From Acidobacteriota bacterium (lineage in GTDB: Bacteria; Acidobacteriota; Vicinamibacteria; Vicinamibacterales; CAVVIG01), in NCBI GenBank assembly GCA_018268955.1, contig JAFDVO010000017.1, forward strand, positions 173,890-237,889: a stretch of DNA of 64,000 nucleotides. The letters run 5' to 3'. The notes under the pieces were generated by a model, which was not told the origin of the DNA, ran no database searches, and saw only the letters and a program-made list of their open reading frames with translations. The position numbers were made by a program, and so were the translations under genes. Positions 17,664-30,300 of the stretch are shown here, in pieces; position 1 is the stretch's first letter, and each line of letters begins with the position of its first letter.

Positions 17664-18302
17664 ATGAAGCCCATCTTTCTCATGCTCTTCGTGTGTTCGC
17701 TCGCACTCGTTGCCACCCCACGCACCGCGCGCGCGTCGACGATCGTTGCCGACCTTCGATGGGAGCAGTTGTGTGACGACGCAGGCTGCACGTCGGGCCT
17801 CGACAACTTCACCCTCAGCATTCTCGATGCCGCCGCGGGCACGTTCTCGAACGTCGACCTGTTCCTGACATACGACGACGCCACCACCGGAGTGCTGCCG
17901 TTTCTCTGCGCCGACCCGGTCAACACCCCCTGCGCGCAGAGCACGCTGTCGGTCGTCGACCCGCCGGTGACGTGGGGGCCCTTGTCTGCGCCTCCGTTCG
18001 TGATGAAGGCCACGTTCAACGACCTCAACGCGATTGTGACGACCGTCCCTGGCACCCTGTCGTTCTTCGACATCGCCGAACTGATCGAGCCGAACGTCCG
18101 TCGCTGGTCTGATTTCAGCCAGGAGGACTGGTTCTCGGATGTGACATCGCTGCGTATTCAGTTCGACCCGCAGCAGACCGATCCGGGTCCCACGGATCCC
18201 GCTCCGGTTCCAGAGCCCGCATCGTTGACGTTGCTCGGCACCGGCCTCGTCTCCGTGCTGTATCGGCGCCGCCGGGCAGGCGGTCCAGCCTCCCGTTCCT
18301 GA
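17664..18302 (+). CDS. PEP-CTERM sorting domain protein
   Basis: 212 residues from the ATG at 17664, chosen for the signal peptide (residues 1-25, IFLMLFVCSLALVATP). The mature part is a beta-rich, Asp/Thr-rich domain with paired cysteines (CDDAGC) and no known catalytic motif. The C terminus has the sorting signal VPEPASLTLLGTGLVSVLYRRRR: the PEP motif, a hydrophobic helix and a basic tail, recognised by exosortase and usually linked to exopolysaccharide. No exosortase gene is in the window. It ends 6 nt before the 4587-residue gene and so probably heads that operon. Confidence 0.85.
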   Translation: MKPIFLMLFVCSLALVATPRTARASTIVADLRWEQLCDDAGCTSGLDNFTLSILDAAAGTFSNVDLFLTYDDATTGVLPFLCADPVNTPCAQSTLSVVDPPVTWGPLSAPPFVMKATFNDLNAIVTTVPGTLSFFDIAELIEPNVRRWSDFSQEDWFSDVTSLRIQFDPQQTDPGPTDPAPVPEPASLTLLGTGLVSVLYRRRRAGGPASRS

Positions 18303-18308
18303 CCATCC

Positions 18309-21300
18309 ATGGGGAACCTGCGTGTGACTCCGCTCGTGAGACGAATCAGCCCCGCTCTTGCTGCCGCCGCGGGCGTCGCGCTGTGCGCGATTGCCGTGCT
18401 GGCCGGTTCGCTCTCGTCGCTCTCACCGCAGGGAGCCTCCCCCGGCGTCGCCATCACCTTCGTCGGCACAGGCCTGAGCGCCACGGCCGGGCAGAACGAC
18501 GTCACGTTCAGAGCCGGCGGGAACGCCGTCACAGTGGCTGCCGCGAACAGCGCGGTCGTCGATGCGTCGAAAGGCACGCGCCGGTTGACGGTCACGGTAC
18601 CGGGCGGACTTCCCGTCGGTCCTGCCAGCATCGAGGTCCTGAACAAGGACACCGGTGAGATCAGTGGCGGCGTGACCATGGACGTGCTCGGCCTCGAGCT
18701 GCCGGGGACGCGGGACGTTGCGCCGGGAACGACGGCGTCCATTGTGATCGCCGGGCTCGGCGTGACGAAGTTCGACGCGCGAACGCGCGTGACGGTGGGA
18801 GCGGGTGTCACGGCGAGCGGGATGACCGTGCAGTCGCCCACGCAGTTGACGCTCAACGTGACGGCTGCCGCGTCTGCGGCCATCGGGCCCCGTACCATCA
18901 CGGTGCAGACCACCACGCAGACCATCACGCTGCCGAATGTGTTCCAGGTCCGCAATCCGGCCCCACCGAACCAGGCGCCGGTGGTGACGGCGTCGACGAC
19001 GACGCCGACGGTGACGCTGCCGAATGGCGCGTCGCTGAGCGGGACGGTGACGGACGACGGTCTGCCGACCGGCGCGACAGTCACGACGCAATGGACGCAG
19101 CTGAGCGGCCCGGGTGCGACGACCTTCGCGAACGCGGCGAGCGCGACGACGACGGCGACCTTCAGCGTGGCCGGCAGCTACGTGCTGCGGCTGACCGCGA
19201 GTGACACGGACAAGACCGCCTTCGCCGACGTGTCGATCACCGTGAACCCCGCCCCGCCGGTGAACCAGGCGCCGGTGGTGACGGCGTCGACGACTACGCC
19301 GACGGTGACGCTGCCGAATGGCGCGTCGCTCAGTGGGACGGTGACGGACGACGGTCTGCCGACCGGCGCGACGGTGACGACGCAGTGGACGCAGCTGAGC
19401 GGCCCGGGCACGACCACCTTCGCGAACGCCGCGAGCGCGACGACGACGGCGACCTTCAGCGTGGCCGGCAGCTACGTGCTGCGGCTGACCGCGAGTGACA
19501 CGGACAAGAGCGCCTTTACCGACGTGACGATCACGGTGAATCCGGCCCCGCCGGTGAACCAGGCGCCGGTGGTGACGGCGTCGACGACGACGCCGACAGT
19601 GACGCTGCCGAATGGCGCGTCGCTCACGGGCACGGTGACGGACGACGGTCTGCCGACCGGCGCGACGGTGACGACGCAGTGGACGCAGCTGAGCGGCCCG
19701 GGCACGACCACCTTCGCGAACGCGGCGAGCGCCACGACGACGGCGACCTTCAGCGTGGCCGGCAGTTACGTGCTGCGGCTGACCGTGAGTGACACGGACA
19801 AGACGGCCTTCGCGGACGTGTCGATCACCGTCAACCCCGCGGCATCAACCAACTCGGCACCCGTGGTCACCGCGTCCGCAACGTCGCCTGTCGTCCTGCC
19901 CGCCACGTCGATCCTCAACGGCCGCGTCCAGGACGACGGTCTGCCGTCCGGCGCCCAGGTGTCGAGCCAGTGGCAGAAGGTCAGCGGTCCGGGGCAGGCA
20001 ACGTTCGGAAGCGCATCCAGTGCGGCGACGACGGTCGCGTTCGATGCGCCAGGCACGTACGTGCTGCGGCTGACGGCCACTGACGGGGAGAAGTCCTCGT
20101 CGGCCGAACTTCAGGTGACCGCCTCCGCCGCGCCGGCCCCGGTGAACCTCGCTCCGGTGGTTGCGATCAACGCGCCCGGTACGACCACCTTGCCGGCGTC
20201 CGCGCACATCATTGCGATTCCAACAGACGATGGGTTGCCGCGCGGGAGCAGCGTGAGCGGGCAGTGGTCGTTCGTCAGCGGGCCCGGCACCGCGAGCTTC
20301 GCGAACGCACAGAACCTCGACACGACGGCGACCTTCAGCCAGCCCGGCACCTATGTGCTGCGGTTCACCGTCTCTGACGGTGAGCTCTCCGGTACCAATG
20401 ACGCGACGATCGTGGTCAAGCCGGCACCCGCGGTGAACCAGCGGCCCGCAGTGTCCGCTGGCGCCAACATGTCCACGATTCTTCCGAGCCCCCTGACGCT
20501 CGAAGGAACGGCGTCTGACGACGGCCTGCCTGGCCAGCCGCTGACGATTCAGTGGACCAAGGTGAGTGGGCCAGGCACGGTCACGTTCTCGCCGGCCGAC
20601 GCGCTGCATGCGACCGTGGCCTTCTCGCAGCCGGGCACCTACACACTCCGGCTGACCGGCAACGACGGCGAGCTCACGGCCAGCGACGACGTCGACATCG
20701 TCGCAACCGTGCCGGCGATCACGAACCTCGCGCCGAGCGTGGACGCGGGGGCCGACCAGACGATTGCGTCGGGTGCATCGGCCCTGCTGGCCGGCACGAC
20801 CTCGGACGACGGTCAGCCCGGGCCGATGTCGCTGGCGTGGACGAAGGTGAGCGGCCCCGGCACCGTGAGCTTCACGGCGCCGAGTGCCGCGTCGACACAG
20901 GCGACCTTCACCGCGCCCGGTGTCTACGTGCTGATGCTGAGCGCCTCGGATGGTCAGCTCACGACCACCGACGACGTCGCAGTGACGGTAACGGCGCCGA
21001 CGAGCACGGTCGACCGTGCACCGCCCGTGATTACGCTCAGTGCTCCGCGGTCGGCCTTGCCCGGCGCGACCGTGCGGGTCTACGCGCAGGCGAGCGACGA
21101 CATCGGCCTCGCTGGCGTGACGCTCGAGTTCGAGGGGCAGCCACCGGTCAGCCTGACCGGCGCACCGTTCGCAGCGTCGTTCAACGCGCCGCAGTTCGCT
21201 GCCCCAGGGCAGCAGTTCACGCTGCGTGGCACGGCCACGGACGCAGCGGGCAATGCGTCGCAGGCGACCGCCACGCTGACGATCTCGGCCACGCCCGACA

Positions 21301-24300
21301 CAACAGCCCCTGAGGTCTCGCTCAAGGCTCCAGCGGTCATCTCCCCAGGCAAGGCGCTCCGTCTGGTCGCGAAGGCGACAGATGACGCTGGCATCGCGAG
21401 CGTCGTCTTCAGCGTGGGCGGCGTGGATGTCGTCACCGATGACCAGTCGCCATATGAGGCGACGTACATCGTGCCCGCCGCCGCACCCGTCGGCACGCCG
21501 ATCACGGCCCGCGCCAGAGCCACGGATACCGGCGGCAACGCCGCCGACAGCACCGCGTCGGTCGACGTCATTGCTGCGACAACTCCGGTCCCGCCGCAGA
21601 TCACCCTGACGGTGCCCGCCACCGCGGCGCCGGGAGACGCGATCACGCTGCTGGCCGATGCCACCGACCTCGACGGCATCGCGCATGTGGTGTTCGCGCA
21701 GGGGTCGGCTGAACTGGCCACCGACGACTCGGGCCCCTTCTCGACGACGTTCACGATTCCTGCGTCCGCCGTGCCTGGCGATTCGATCGCGTTCACGGCG
21801 ACGGCAACCGACCTGACCGACACGAGCGCCACCGACACCAGGTCGGTTCAGATCGTGTCCCGCGGCGTACCGATCGAAGGGGTGCTCACCGGCGAGGTGT
21901 ACGACGACACCACCAGCTTGCCGATTGCGAACGCGTCGATCGCACTCACGGGCGCGGATGTCACCGGCGTGCCGTACTCGGCGACGGCGACCACGGACGC
22001 GCGCGGCCGCTTCGTGCTCACCGCCGTGGTCGGCACGGGCGTACTGCAGGTGCGCAAGACCGGGTGGACCGCTGTCGACCGCGCGGCCACCATCGTGGGC
22101 GGCGACGTGCGGACGATGTTCGATGCGCGGCTCTCCCCGCTCGGGCCGTCCACGCAGTCGCTGAGCAGCGCTGGCGGCGACCTGACGGCCGCGGGCAACA
22201 CGGCGAGCTTCGCGCCGGGCACCGTGCCCACGAGCCCCGTCCGCTTCACGCCGCTGACACCGCAGGGCCTCGCTGGGCTCCTGCCCACTGGCTGGACGCC
22301 CATCGGCGTCGCTGAGCTCTCTCCGCGTGACGCCACCCTCGGCGGCAGCGTGCTGCTGCAGATCAAACGGGCGAGCGGTGCGGGCGCTGTCGCACCGCAG
22401 TTGGTGCGCTGGGACGATCAGCAGTCGGCGTGGCGTCTGGTCGGTGCGGGGCAGAGCACGGCAGACGGCGCGTTCCTGCAGGCCAGCGTGGACCGCGCGG
22501 GGCAGTTCGCGTTCGTCGTTGCTGACGCGCAGCCGGTTGCGCCGCCGATGCCGTCCCCGAACGGGCTGCTTGCCGGTGTCGGCGCTGTCACGCTGCCGCA
22601 GACGTTGGCGACGACGATCACGCCGGCGCCGAAGGTCATCTTCTATCAACCGGGTGTCGGCTCTGATGTCCGCACGACCGTTCAGCCGGAGGGGGCGGTC
22701 AGCAGTGGCGCCACGGTTGCCGCGAGGCTGACGGAGGCGTATCGGTTCCATGGGAACGCGAGCGCCGCGCCCGAACCGATGGTGCAGGACCTCGTGCTGT
22801 TCCAGGAGGCTGGCGCGAGCGCGCCAGCGCTCGGCGGTGCGCTGCACGTCACCCCCTCGCTGACCTTCGAGGCGCTCACGCTGCAGCAGGGTGTGATCGG
22901 CATCGACGTGCTGGCCGACCTGCCGGCTGGCGGCGGCACGCTGGCGCGCGTGCAGGGCGGCGACTTCTCGACACCTGCCGGCCAGACGCTCACGATTCCG
23001 CCCGGTGCGATCCGCGACGGTGCGGTCGTCTCGGTCTCGTCGCTTGCCGTCGGGGACCTGGGCATCCAGTTGCCGCAGGGGATCGGCTACCTCGGTGGCG
23101 TCACGGTTTCGCTGTCGGAGCCTCTCACGCGGTCCGGCGTGTTCTCGATCCCAGCACCGCAGGGGATCACCAACGTGGATCGGATCCTCGTGGTCAAGGC
23201 GCAGGAACTCGGGGGGCAGACCCGGGCGGTCCTGGTCGGCGTCGCGCACGTGGCGGGTGACCGGCTCGTGTCCGACACGGTCATCAACACACGTGCGACG
23301 GCGCTCGAAGGTGTGCGTGGCGCCGGCCGCTACGCGTTCATCCAGGCGGACGGACCGATCGGGTTCGCCGGCGGCGTAGTGACCGGGCTCACCGATCAGC
23401 CGCTCGGCGGCGCGCTCGTGACGAGCGACACGTTTTTCGTCGCCTCCGTCTCCAACGCCGTGGGCGGGTATCTTGCGGCGGCACCCGCGTCGGCGGTCGT
23501 GTTCACCGCTGCGGACCTCACGCGCAACGACGCCGGAACACGGTCGGCGTACCTGGTTGCCGGTCAGGTGACGCCGCTGCCGCTGGCGCTCGCGGCCCAG
23601 GCGCCACGCGTGACCTCCGTCATGCCGACGAACGGATCCAAGAACGTCCCGCTTGCCGGGCCGATCGTCGTCACCTTCTCGGAGCCTGTCGACCCTGCCA
23701 CGGTCGTTGACGCCATTTCCCTGTCCGGCCCCGGTGGATCCGCCGTCCCGGTGACCCGCGCGCTGTCGCAGGGCAACACGATCCTGACGGTGCGGAGCGT
23801 CGAGCCGCTCGCGTCCAACGCCCACTACACGTTCACGCTGGCGACCACCATCACGGACCTGTCGGGGTACGCGCTTGCGTCGGCGCTGTCTGTGGCGTTC
23901 GACAGTCTCGACACTGCGCCGCCGCTCCCGCCGGCTGCCGGGACGCTGACCGCATCGCTGCCGAACGCGCAGGGTGCGTCGACGATCACTGGAGCGCAGG
24001 GGACTGCCGGCCCCACGGATCGCGTCTTCGTGGACAACCTGACCAGGCGGACGTCAGCGGTTGCACTCGTCCAGGCGAACGGCAGCTTCTCGACCACGAT
24101 TCTCGCTGGCATCAACGACATCCTGCAGATCCGCATCGTCGATGCGGCGGGCAACGAGACCAAGGCGCCGCTGCCCGCGTTCCGTCAGGTGAATGCCGAC
24201 GGGTCGGTGAGCCAGGCGGTGAGCGCGCAGGGCGGGGTTGTCGACGGCCCGAACGGCACGCAGGCGAAGATCAAGCCGGGCACCTTCCCGAGCGGGACGA

Positions 24301-27300
24301 TCGTCACGCTGAAGTATGTCGAGGCGAGTGCGTTCCCGGTGCAGCTGCGGCCGGAGGATACCGGCACCTTCACGCTCGACGGGGCGATCGACGTCGACTT
24401 CGGCGGCCAGACGCCGCAGCTCTACGTCGATCTCTCGCTTGCGCCGAAGGGAGGCGAAACCGAATCGACCCGCTGGATCGTCGTGGCCGCGGACGAGATC
24501 GGCGGTCAGCGCATGATGAATGCGATCGACACGGCAAAGTTCCGTGGCGGCCGGATCACCACCGCATCACCGCCGTGCCCCGGCGTGCAGGCCTCGAAGG
24601 TCTACGGCTTCGTCCGCTCGAACCAGGCGGTCGGTGTCAGCTATTCCAACGTGTTCGTCGGCGTCGGTCGCGGGCTGCTCCTTGGGCTCGCCTGGAACTA
24701 CACCGGCGGTCCATTCGGCCTCGCGCCGTACGGCGTGCACGCGGACCCGTTCTCGGACGCCGTCTGCTACCCGGTGCTCACCTCGAACGTCACGCTGTCG
24801 GCGAACGCGGTGCGCGTCAGCATCCCGGCCGACCTGCTGACCCCGGCCGACCGCCAGATCATCCTCAAGAACACGCGGCGTCCGTCGCTGACGCCGAACA
24901 AGGTGCCGCGCGACGTCACGGAGTTCACGTTCGACGTGGAGGGCGAGACCTCCGATTCCTTCCGGGTCGAAGCGAGCGGCGTGCGACCCGACGGCAGCGG
25001 GCAGGCGGCCACGCAGCTGCTCACGCAGGTCGGCGTGTCGTACCTCGCCCCCGGTCGCGTGCGGATCCGGATCAACCCGGACCCGATGGCGATCGCCGTC
25101 ACCTCCTTCGAGGTGCGGAACCTGACGAGGGACACGCGGACGGTCCAGACCCTGCCCGATGCGGAGCCGTTTGCGGCACCGGCGACCGGCGGCAACGGCG
25201 ATCCCTTCCAGGTCACCATCGTCGACGTCCTTGGGCGCACGCGTCAGCTGCCACAGCTGTATGCGGGCGACGACTCCCTCTATGGGGCCGGCAACCTCGT
25301 GCTCAAGGCCGTGCCGGGCTCCATCGACCCGACGCGTGAGGAACTCGACGCGGCCGGTGTCGGCGGTCCCGCGCGCACGGCCGTCTTCGTGTCCGACCTG
25401 ACCCAGCCCGGGGTGTTCCAGCCGATTCCCGCAGACAAGATCGTCAAGGGCGGCATCAAGGGCGTCGCGTTTGCCGGCGATCCGACGCACGACTACGCCA
25501 TTCTCGTGAAGTACGACAGCCGCGGCGATTACCTGCAGAAGCTGCCCCGGATCCAGATCGACGTGCGGAACGCGTCGACCGGCCAGGTGCTGAAGACGAT
25601 TCAGTCCTTCGCGCCGCCGCCAGACGAACCGCAGGGGCTGCCGGACATCACCGACGGCGACACGCGGCCGCCGTACGTCATCAGCGGCCCGACCCGCCTG
25701 AACAACTTCGATCCGTCCGGCACGCTCGTGTTCACCTTCAACGAGGCGATGAATCCGGACACGCTGAAGAGCGCCTTCGAGGTGAAGGACAGCGCCGGCC
25801 GCATCGTCGCCGGCGACGTGGTGGTCTCGGGTGACGACCGCGTCGTGCAGTTCGTGCCGAAGGCGGCCTTCAAGGTCGGCGAGCGCTACACCGTCCGCAT
25901 CAAGGGCTACAACCCGGCGAACGACCCGCCGCCTGCTGGCGAGGGCGGTGACGACATCGCGCGCGACCGGCGCGGGAATCCGCTGGCCGAGATCGCGCTC
26001 GTGATGAAGCCGTTCGTCCCGCAGAAGATCGGCAGCTTCCCGGAGAACGGCGCGGAGAACTACGGCCCGTACAAGGATGTGGTCATTGCGCCGCCTGCCC
26101 CGGCCGCCGTGAACCCCAACCCGAACGAGCCGGCGCCAGACCCGAACCCGTCGAACCAGGGCACGAACAGCAGCCGACCGGTGTACGTGACGACGGGGCA
26201 CGGCACCTTCAACCTGCTGTCCATCGAAAGTCGGGATCCCAAGCACCTCGCGCTCAAGACGCCGCAGGACGGGCCGAACAGCCGTCAGCAGGGGACCTTC
26301 ATTCGCAACGTGGCCTTCCAGAAGACCGGCGGTCTCGGGGGCTCCTCCGGCAGTTTCTCGGGTGACCTGGTCGTGACGACGACGTTCAACGCGAACGCCA
26401 GCCGACTCGATTGGTACGACGTCACGCGCAGGAACGACACCGACACGTTCGACCTGCTTGGCGGGAAGATTCTCACCGAGAATCCCGACCTCGCCGGATT
26501 CGGGAACCGCAACAACACGTTCTTCTCGGACAGCGCGCTTGCGAAAGGCGTGGGCATCCTGAGCGGGGCTTCTGGTGTCGTCGCCTACGCGGCGGTCGAA
26601 CGCGTGGGCGTCCTCTCCGCCGACCTCGGCAAGAACACGCCGCAGCGGCCGCAGATCAACCGGATCAAGGAGGGTCTCTACCCAGGCGACTTCATCGATC
26701 TCGCTGTCGCCGACGGAAGCATCTTCGCCGTCAGCCGCGCACAGCGTGAGCTGCACGTGCTGGATCCGGGCCTTGGCGCGCTGGCGGTGCTGCCCCTGCA
26801 GTTGAGTGGCCAGACCTTCCGTCCCACGAAGATCGAAGTTCGAACCGGGCTGCAGATCGACAAGAACCACGACGGGTTCATCCAGCCGGACGAGGTGTAC
26901 AGCTACGCCTTCATTGCCGCGGACCAGGCGATGGTGATGGTGGACGTGACCGATCCCAGAAGCCCGCGCGTGACCGGCGTGGTGCCGGTGCCGGGCACGG
27001 TGCGCGACATCGACGTGGACGCGGAGCGACGCCGAGTGTTCATCACCGCAAATGGGGCGCTGGTGAACGTGACGGAGAACGGCGCCACCCGCCAGGTGGA
27101 CGGCTACGTGGCGATGGTCGACGTGAGCGACCCGGATAGCGGTTCGCTCATCGACGTGGATCGCGACGGCCTGGACGACCGCGTCATCTGGCAGCAGGGG
27201 GCGTCTGGAGTCAACGGCATTCGCATCGACACGTTCCGCGGCGTGCTCTTCGTGGCGGGTGCGACGCTCGACACCTACGCGGTCTACGACCTGTGCTGCG

Positions 27301-30300
27301 ACCTCGGCGTCGACCTTGCGCCGAAGCCCACGGCGACCGTCACCGGCGATCGGCTGACGCTGATTCAGCTCGAGAAGAAGGCGGTGGCCCAAGGGCTCGC
27401 GCAGGGCATCGAGAAGTCGATTGCGCAGTGCGGCGTGCAGGCATCCGACATCAAGCTGCTCGACCTGGGCTCGGGGTCCTGCATCTGGAAGAGTGCGGAG
27501 GAGTGCGGGTCGGACTACAAGCCAGGCCTCGGCACTCACGATCTTGCCGTGTTCTTTGCGCACGACGCGCTGCTGGCCGATGCGCCGGGGAGTGACAGCG
27601 GCGCCTCCTGCACGGTGGGGAAGCTGTCCGCGGAGTTCATCGACCCGCGTACGGCGTTCGTGAAGGAGATCGACGTCGACGGCCTCAAGGTTCGTGTGCC
27701 GGGCATCACGTTCGCGGCGTATCACCTGAGCGAACTGCAGCTCGCGCAGTACAACATCCTGACGCGCGACACCACGATCCCCGGCCAGACACTGCCCGAC
27801 TACGGCATGGGCCGGCAGTCCCTGCTCATGAGCCATGTGCTTGGCGGCACGTGGGTCGACTTCGTGCCCGGGTACGGGGCCACGTTCGCCGGCCCGTCGC
27901 TCAACGGGGTCATGGCCAAGCTGCGGCAGACGCGCAACCTGACCGAACTCGAGGGGAACGAGGATGCGCGGCTCGCCAAGTACGCGCTCGCGAAGGGGCA
28001 GGTGTACGTCCGGATCCCAGGGGCGTCGTCCGAGACGTCCTACTTCAACAGCCTCTATTCGTCGCAGATCACTGCCGCTGCAGCCGCCGGCATCAAGGCG
28101 GCCCTCGGGGTCCTCGTCAACGACATCAACGGCCGCGAACGTCTCCTCGCGGTGTCGCTCGAAGCGGTGTCACCGCCGTCCCTCGACCATCCCGTGAAGA
28201 CCTTCGGGCAGGACGCCTGCCTGACCGAGGACCCGGCGCTCGACGCGAGCGAGTGGCCCGAAGTGGGGTGCACGTCGTTCGACCACTACGTGGCGTCGGT
28301 GGCTGCACGCACACGCCGCGCCTGGGGTGCGCACCCGTCGCTCAACGGCAGCGATCCCGGACGCCCCGAGCTGTTCACGGTCGATCGGGTACGGCAGGTC
28401 ATGCGGTTCTACCGAGTAGGGGCTGGCTTCGAGAGCATCCAATCGGAATCCGATGCCGATGCGTTCATCCGTGAGGTGCACCTGTTCGTCCAGTGGGCAC
28501 TCGATGCGACGCAGCCGCGCTACGACAACGTCCTCGACCAGATGGCGCGCGATGGCAACACGCAGCGGTTCCAACGCGTGCAGAACCGCGAGAACCTCGC
28601 GGGCGCCACGATCAAGGAACTCGGCCAGGCGTCGCTCAGCATCGTGCCGCACATCTACAACCGCGGCTTCAGCCGAGCGGACCAGGTGCAGCTCGACATG
28701 TATGTGACGCGTCCAGGCGAGTCGACTCCCGCGATCGCCGACACGTCTGTCACCGTGTCGGTGGACGGTGGAACCGAGAACTGGGCGGACTTCCGTCGCA
28801 ATCCCGATGGGACCCTGGTGCTCGATCAGAACAACGCCGCCCAGGCGCAGTTTTCACTCGGTCCCCTCAGCCAGACGGCATCTCCGGGCGTGCTCGGCTG
28901 GGTGGCCTTTGCGATCGACCTGCCCGCGAAGAAGCAGCGGGAGGCGAACCGCCAGAACAACGTCGGCGGCAGCTACTTCTACATGCTCGATGTCGGCCCG
29001 GCCGCGCAGCCGCCAGGGACCGGCGGTCGCGTGCCCTCTCCCGTCGGTGACGCCATCCTCACGGGCGACGACGACTGCAATCCGGATCCGGTGCTCGTCA
29101 TCACACAGGGGATCCGTCCGGCGGGGCAGACCACCGCGTTCCTGAGTCCGTATCGGCTGGAGGTCGGCCAGATCGCACACCTCGAAGTCGACGTAGTGAA
29201 CAAGGCGGACGTCGGCACGACCGTGACGCTCTGCAACACGCTGAACGGCCGCTGCGAGTCGCTGGGCACGATTCCCTCCCAGTCCAACGCTCACACGTCC
29301 ATCGCTGTTCCGACAAACGTTCCCGCGACCTACGACATCATCACGACCGCCTACTCGTCGGCAACCGGTGTCCAGCGGCAGTCGCCGTACCGGGTGACGA
29401 TTGCCTGTACGCCGTACGACATGGTGCCGCTCAGCCACGACAAGTCGGTGGCGTCGAGCGTGATGCGTCAGGGGACGTCGTACCGGTACTTCCAGGTTGT
29501 CAACCACCTGACCGGCAAGCCGGTCGTCGGCGCCACGATCAAGGTGAAGGTCACTGGCGACCGGCAGGGCACCGCGCAACTCACCACCGATGCGGACGGG
29601 TGGGTCGGCTCCTACAACGAAGCCGGGGTCTTCCGTCGGGGCGTTGCGATTCCGTTCTCGTTCGGCAGCGGCGGCCTGGAGGGCACCGCGAACGTGCGCG
29701 TGTCGCTCGACCGCGGCGACACCACGGAGTGCGGCGTCTACCAGGATTACACGCTCAGCTTCACCGAGCTGAAGACCACGCACACGATGAGCCTGGGCGG
29801 CGCGCTCGAAGCGGGCGGCCAGATCGCCCGTGGACAGCTGACGGTCGGTGGGAGCACGGGGCTGACCTTCGGCGTCACCCGGGTCGAGGACCGCAACGGC
29901 GTCCGCTTCTCCGACTTCACCCTCAGCCACACGCACAGCCTCGATGCCAGCCTGAAGGGCAAGCTGGTGGTCGAAGAGGGCCTGTCGCTCGGCGTCACGG
30001 CCGCCGTCACGACACCCGGTGCGGGCGGAGGGTTCGTGGGCAGCATCGCCGGTGCGGACTCGTACAGCTTCAACGACATCGAGCACCTGAACGAGGATGA
30101 CCTGCGCGGGATCACGGCGGTCCTCTTCGAAGCGGCGACAACAACGGTCCCCGGGCCGCTGACGCGCTTCGTCTCGGACCAGTTCCGGCGACAGTTCGCG
30201 CCACGGCTGCAGAAGACGAGCCGATCTCTCGGCCTGACGGTGGGTGTGGCTGGAGAGGCCTACGCGCTCGGGAGGCTCAAGCTCGGATTCACCAAGAACC

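Noticed and set aside
18969-21006. Regular direct repeats that could suggest a CRISPR array.
   Set aside because: The unit is 294 bp, has no short repeat with unique spacers, stays in frame and encodes PKD domains.
19845-23825. 1326-residue open frame on the minus strand inside the first giant gene (similar: 24567-27836 and 40906-43821).
   Set aside because: It is antisense to well-supported repeat domains, its translation is Arg/Gly/His/Asp-rich low complexity with no domain, and it is the usual mirror frame of GC-rich codons.
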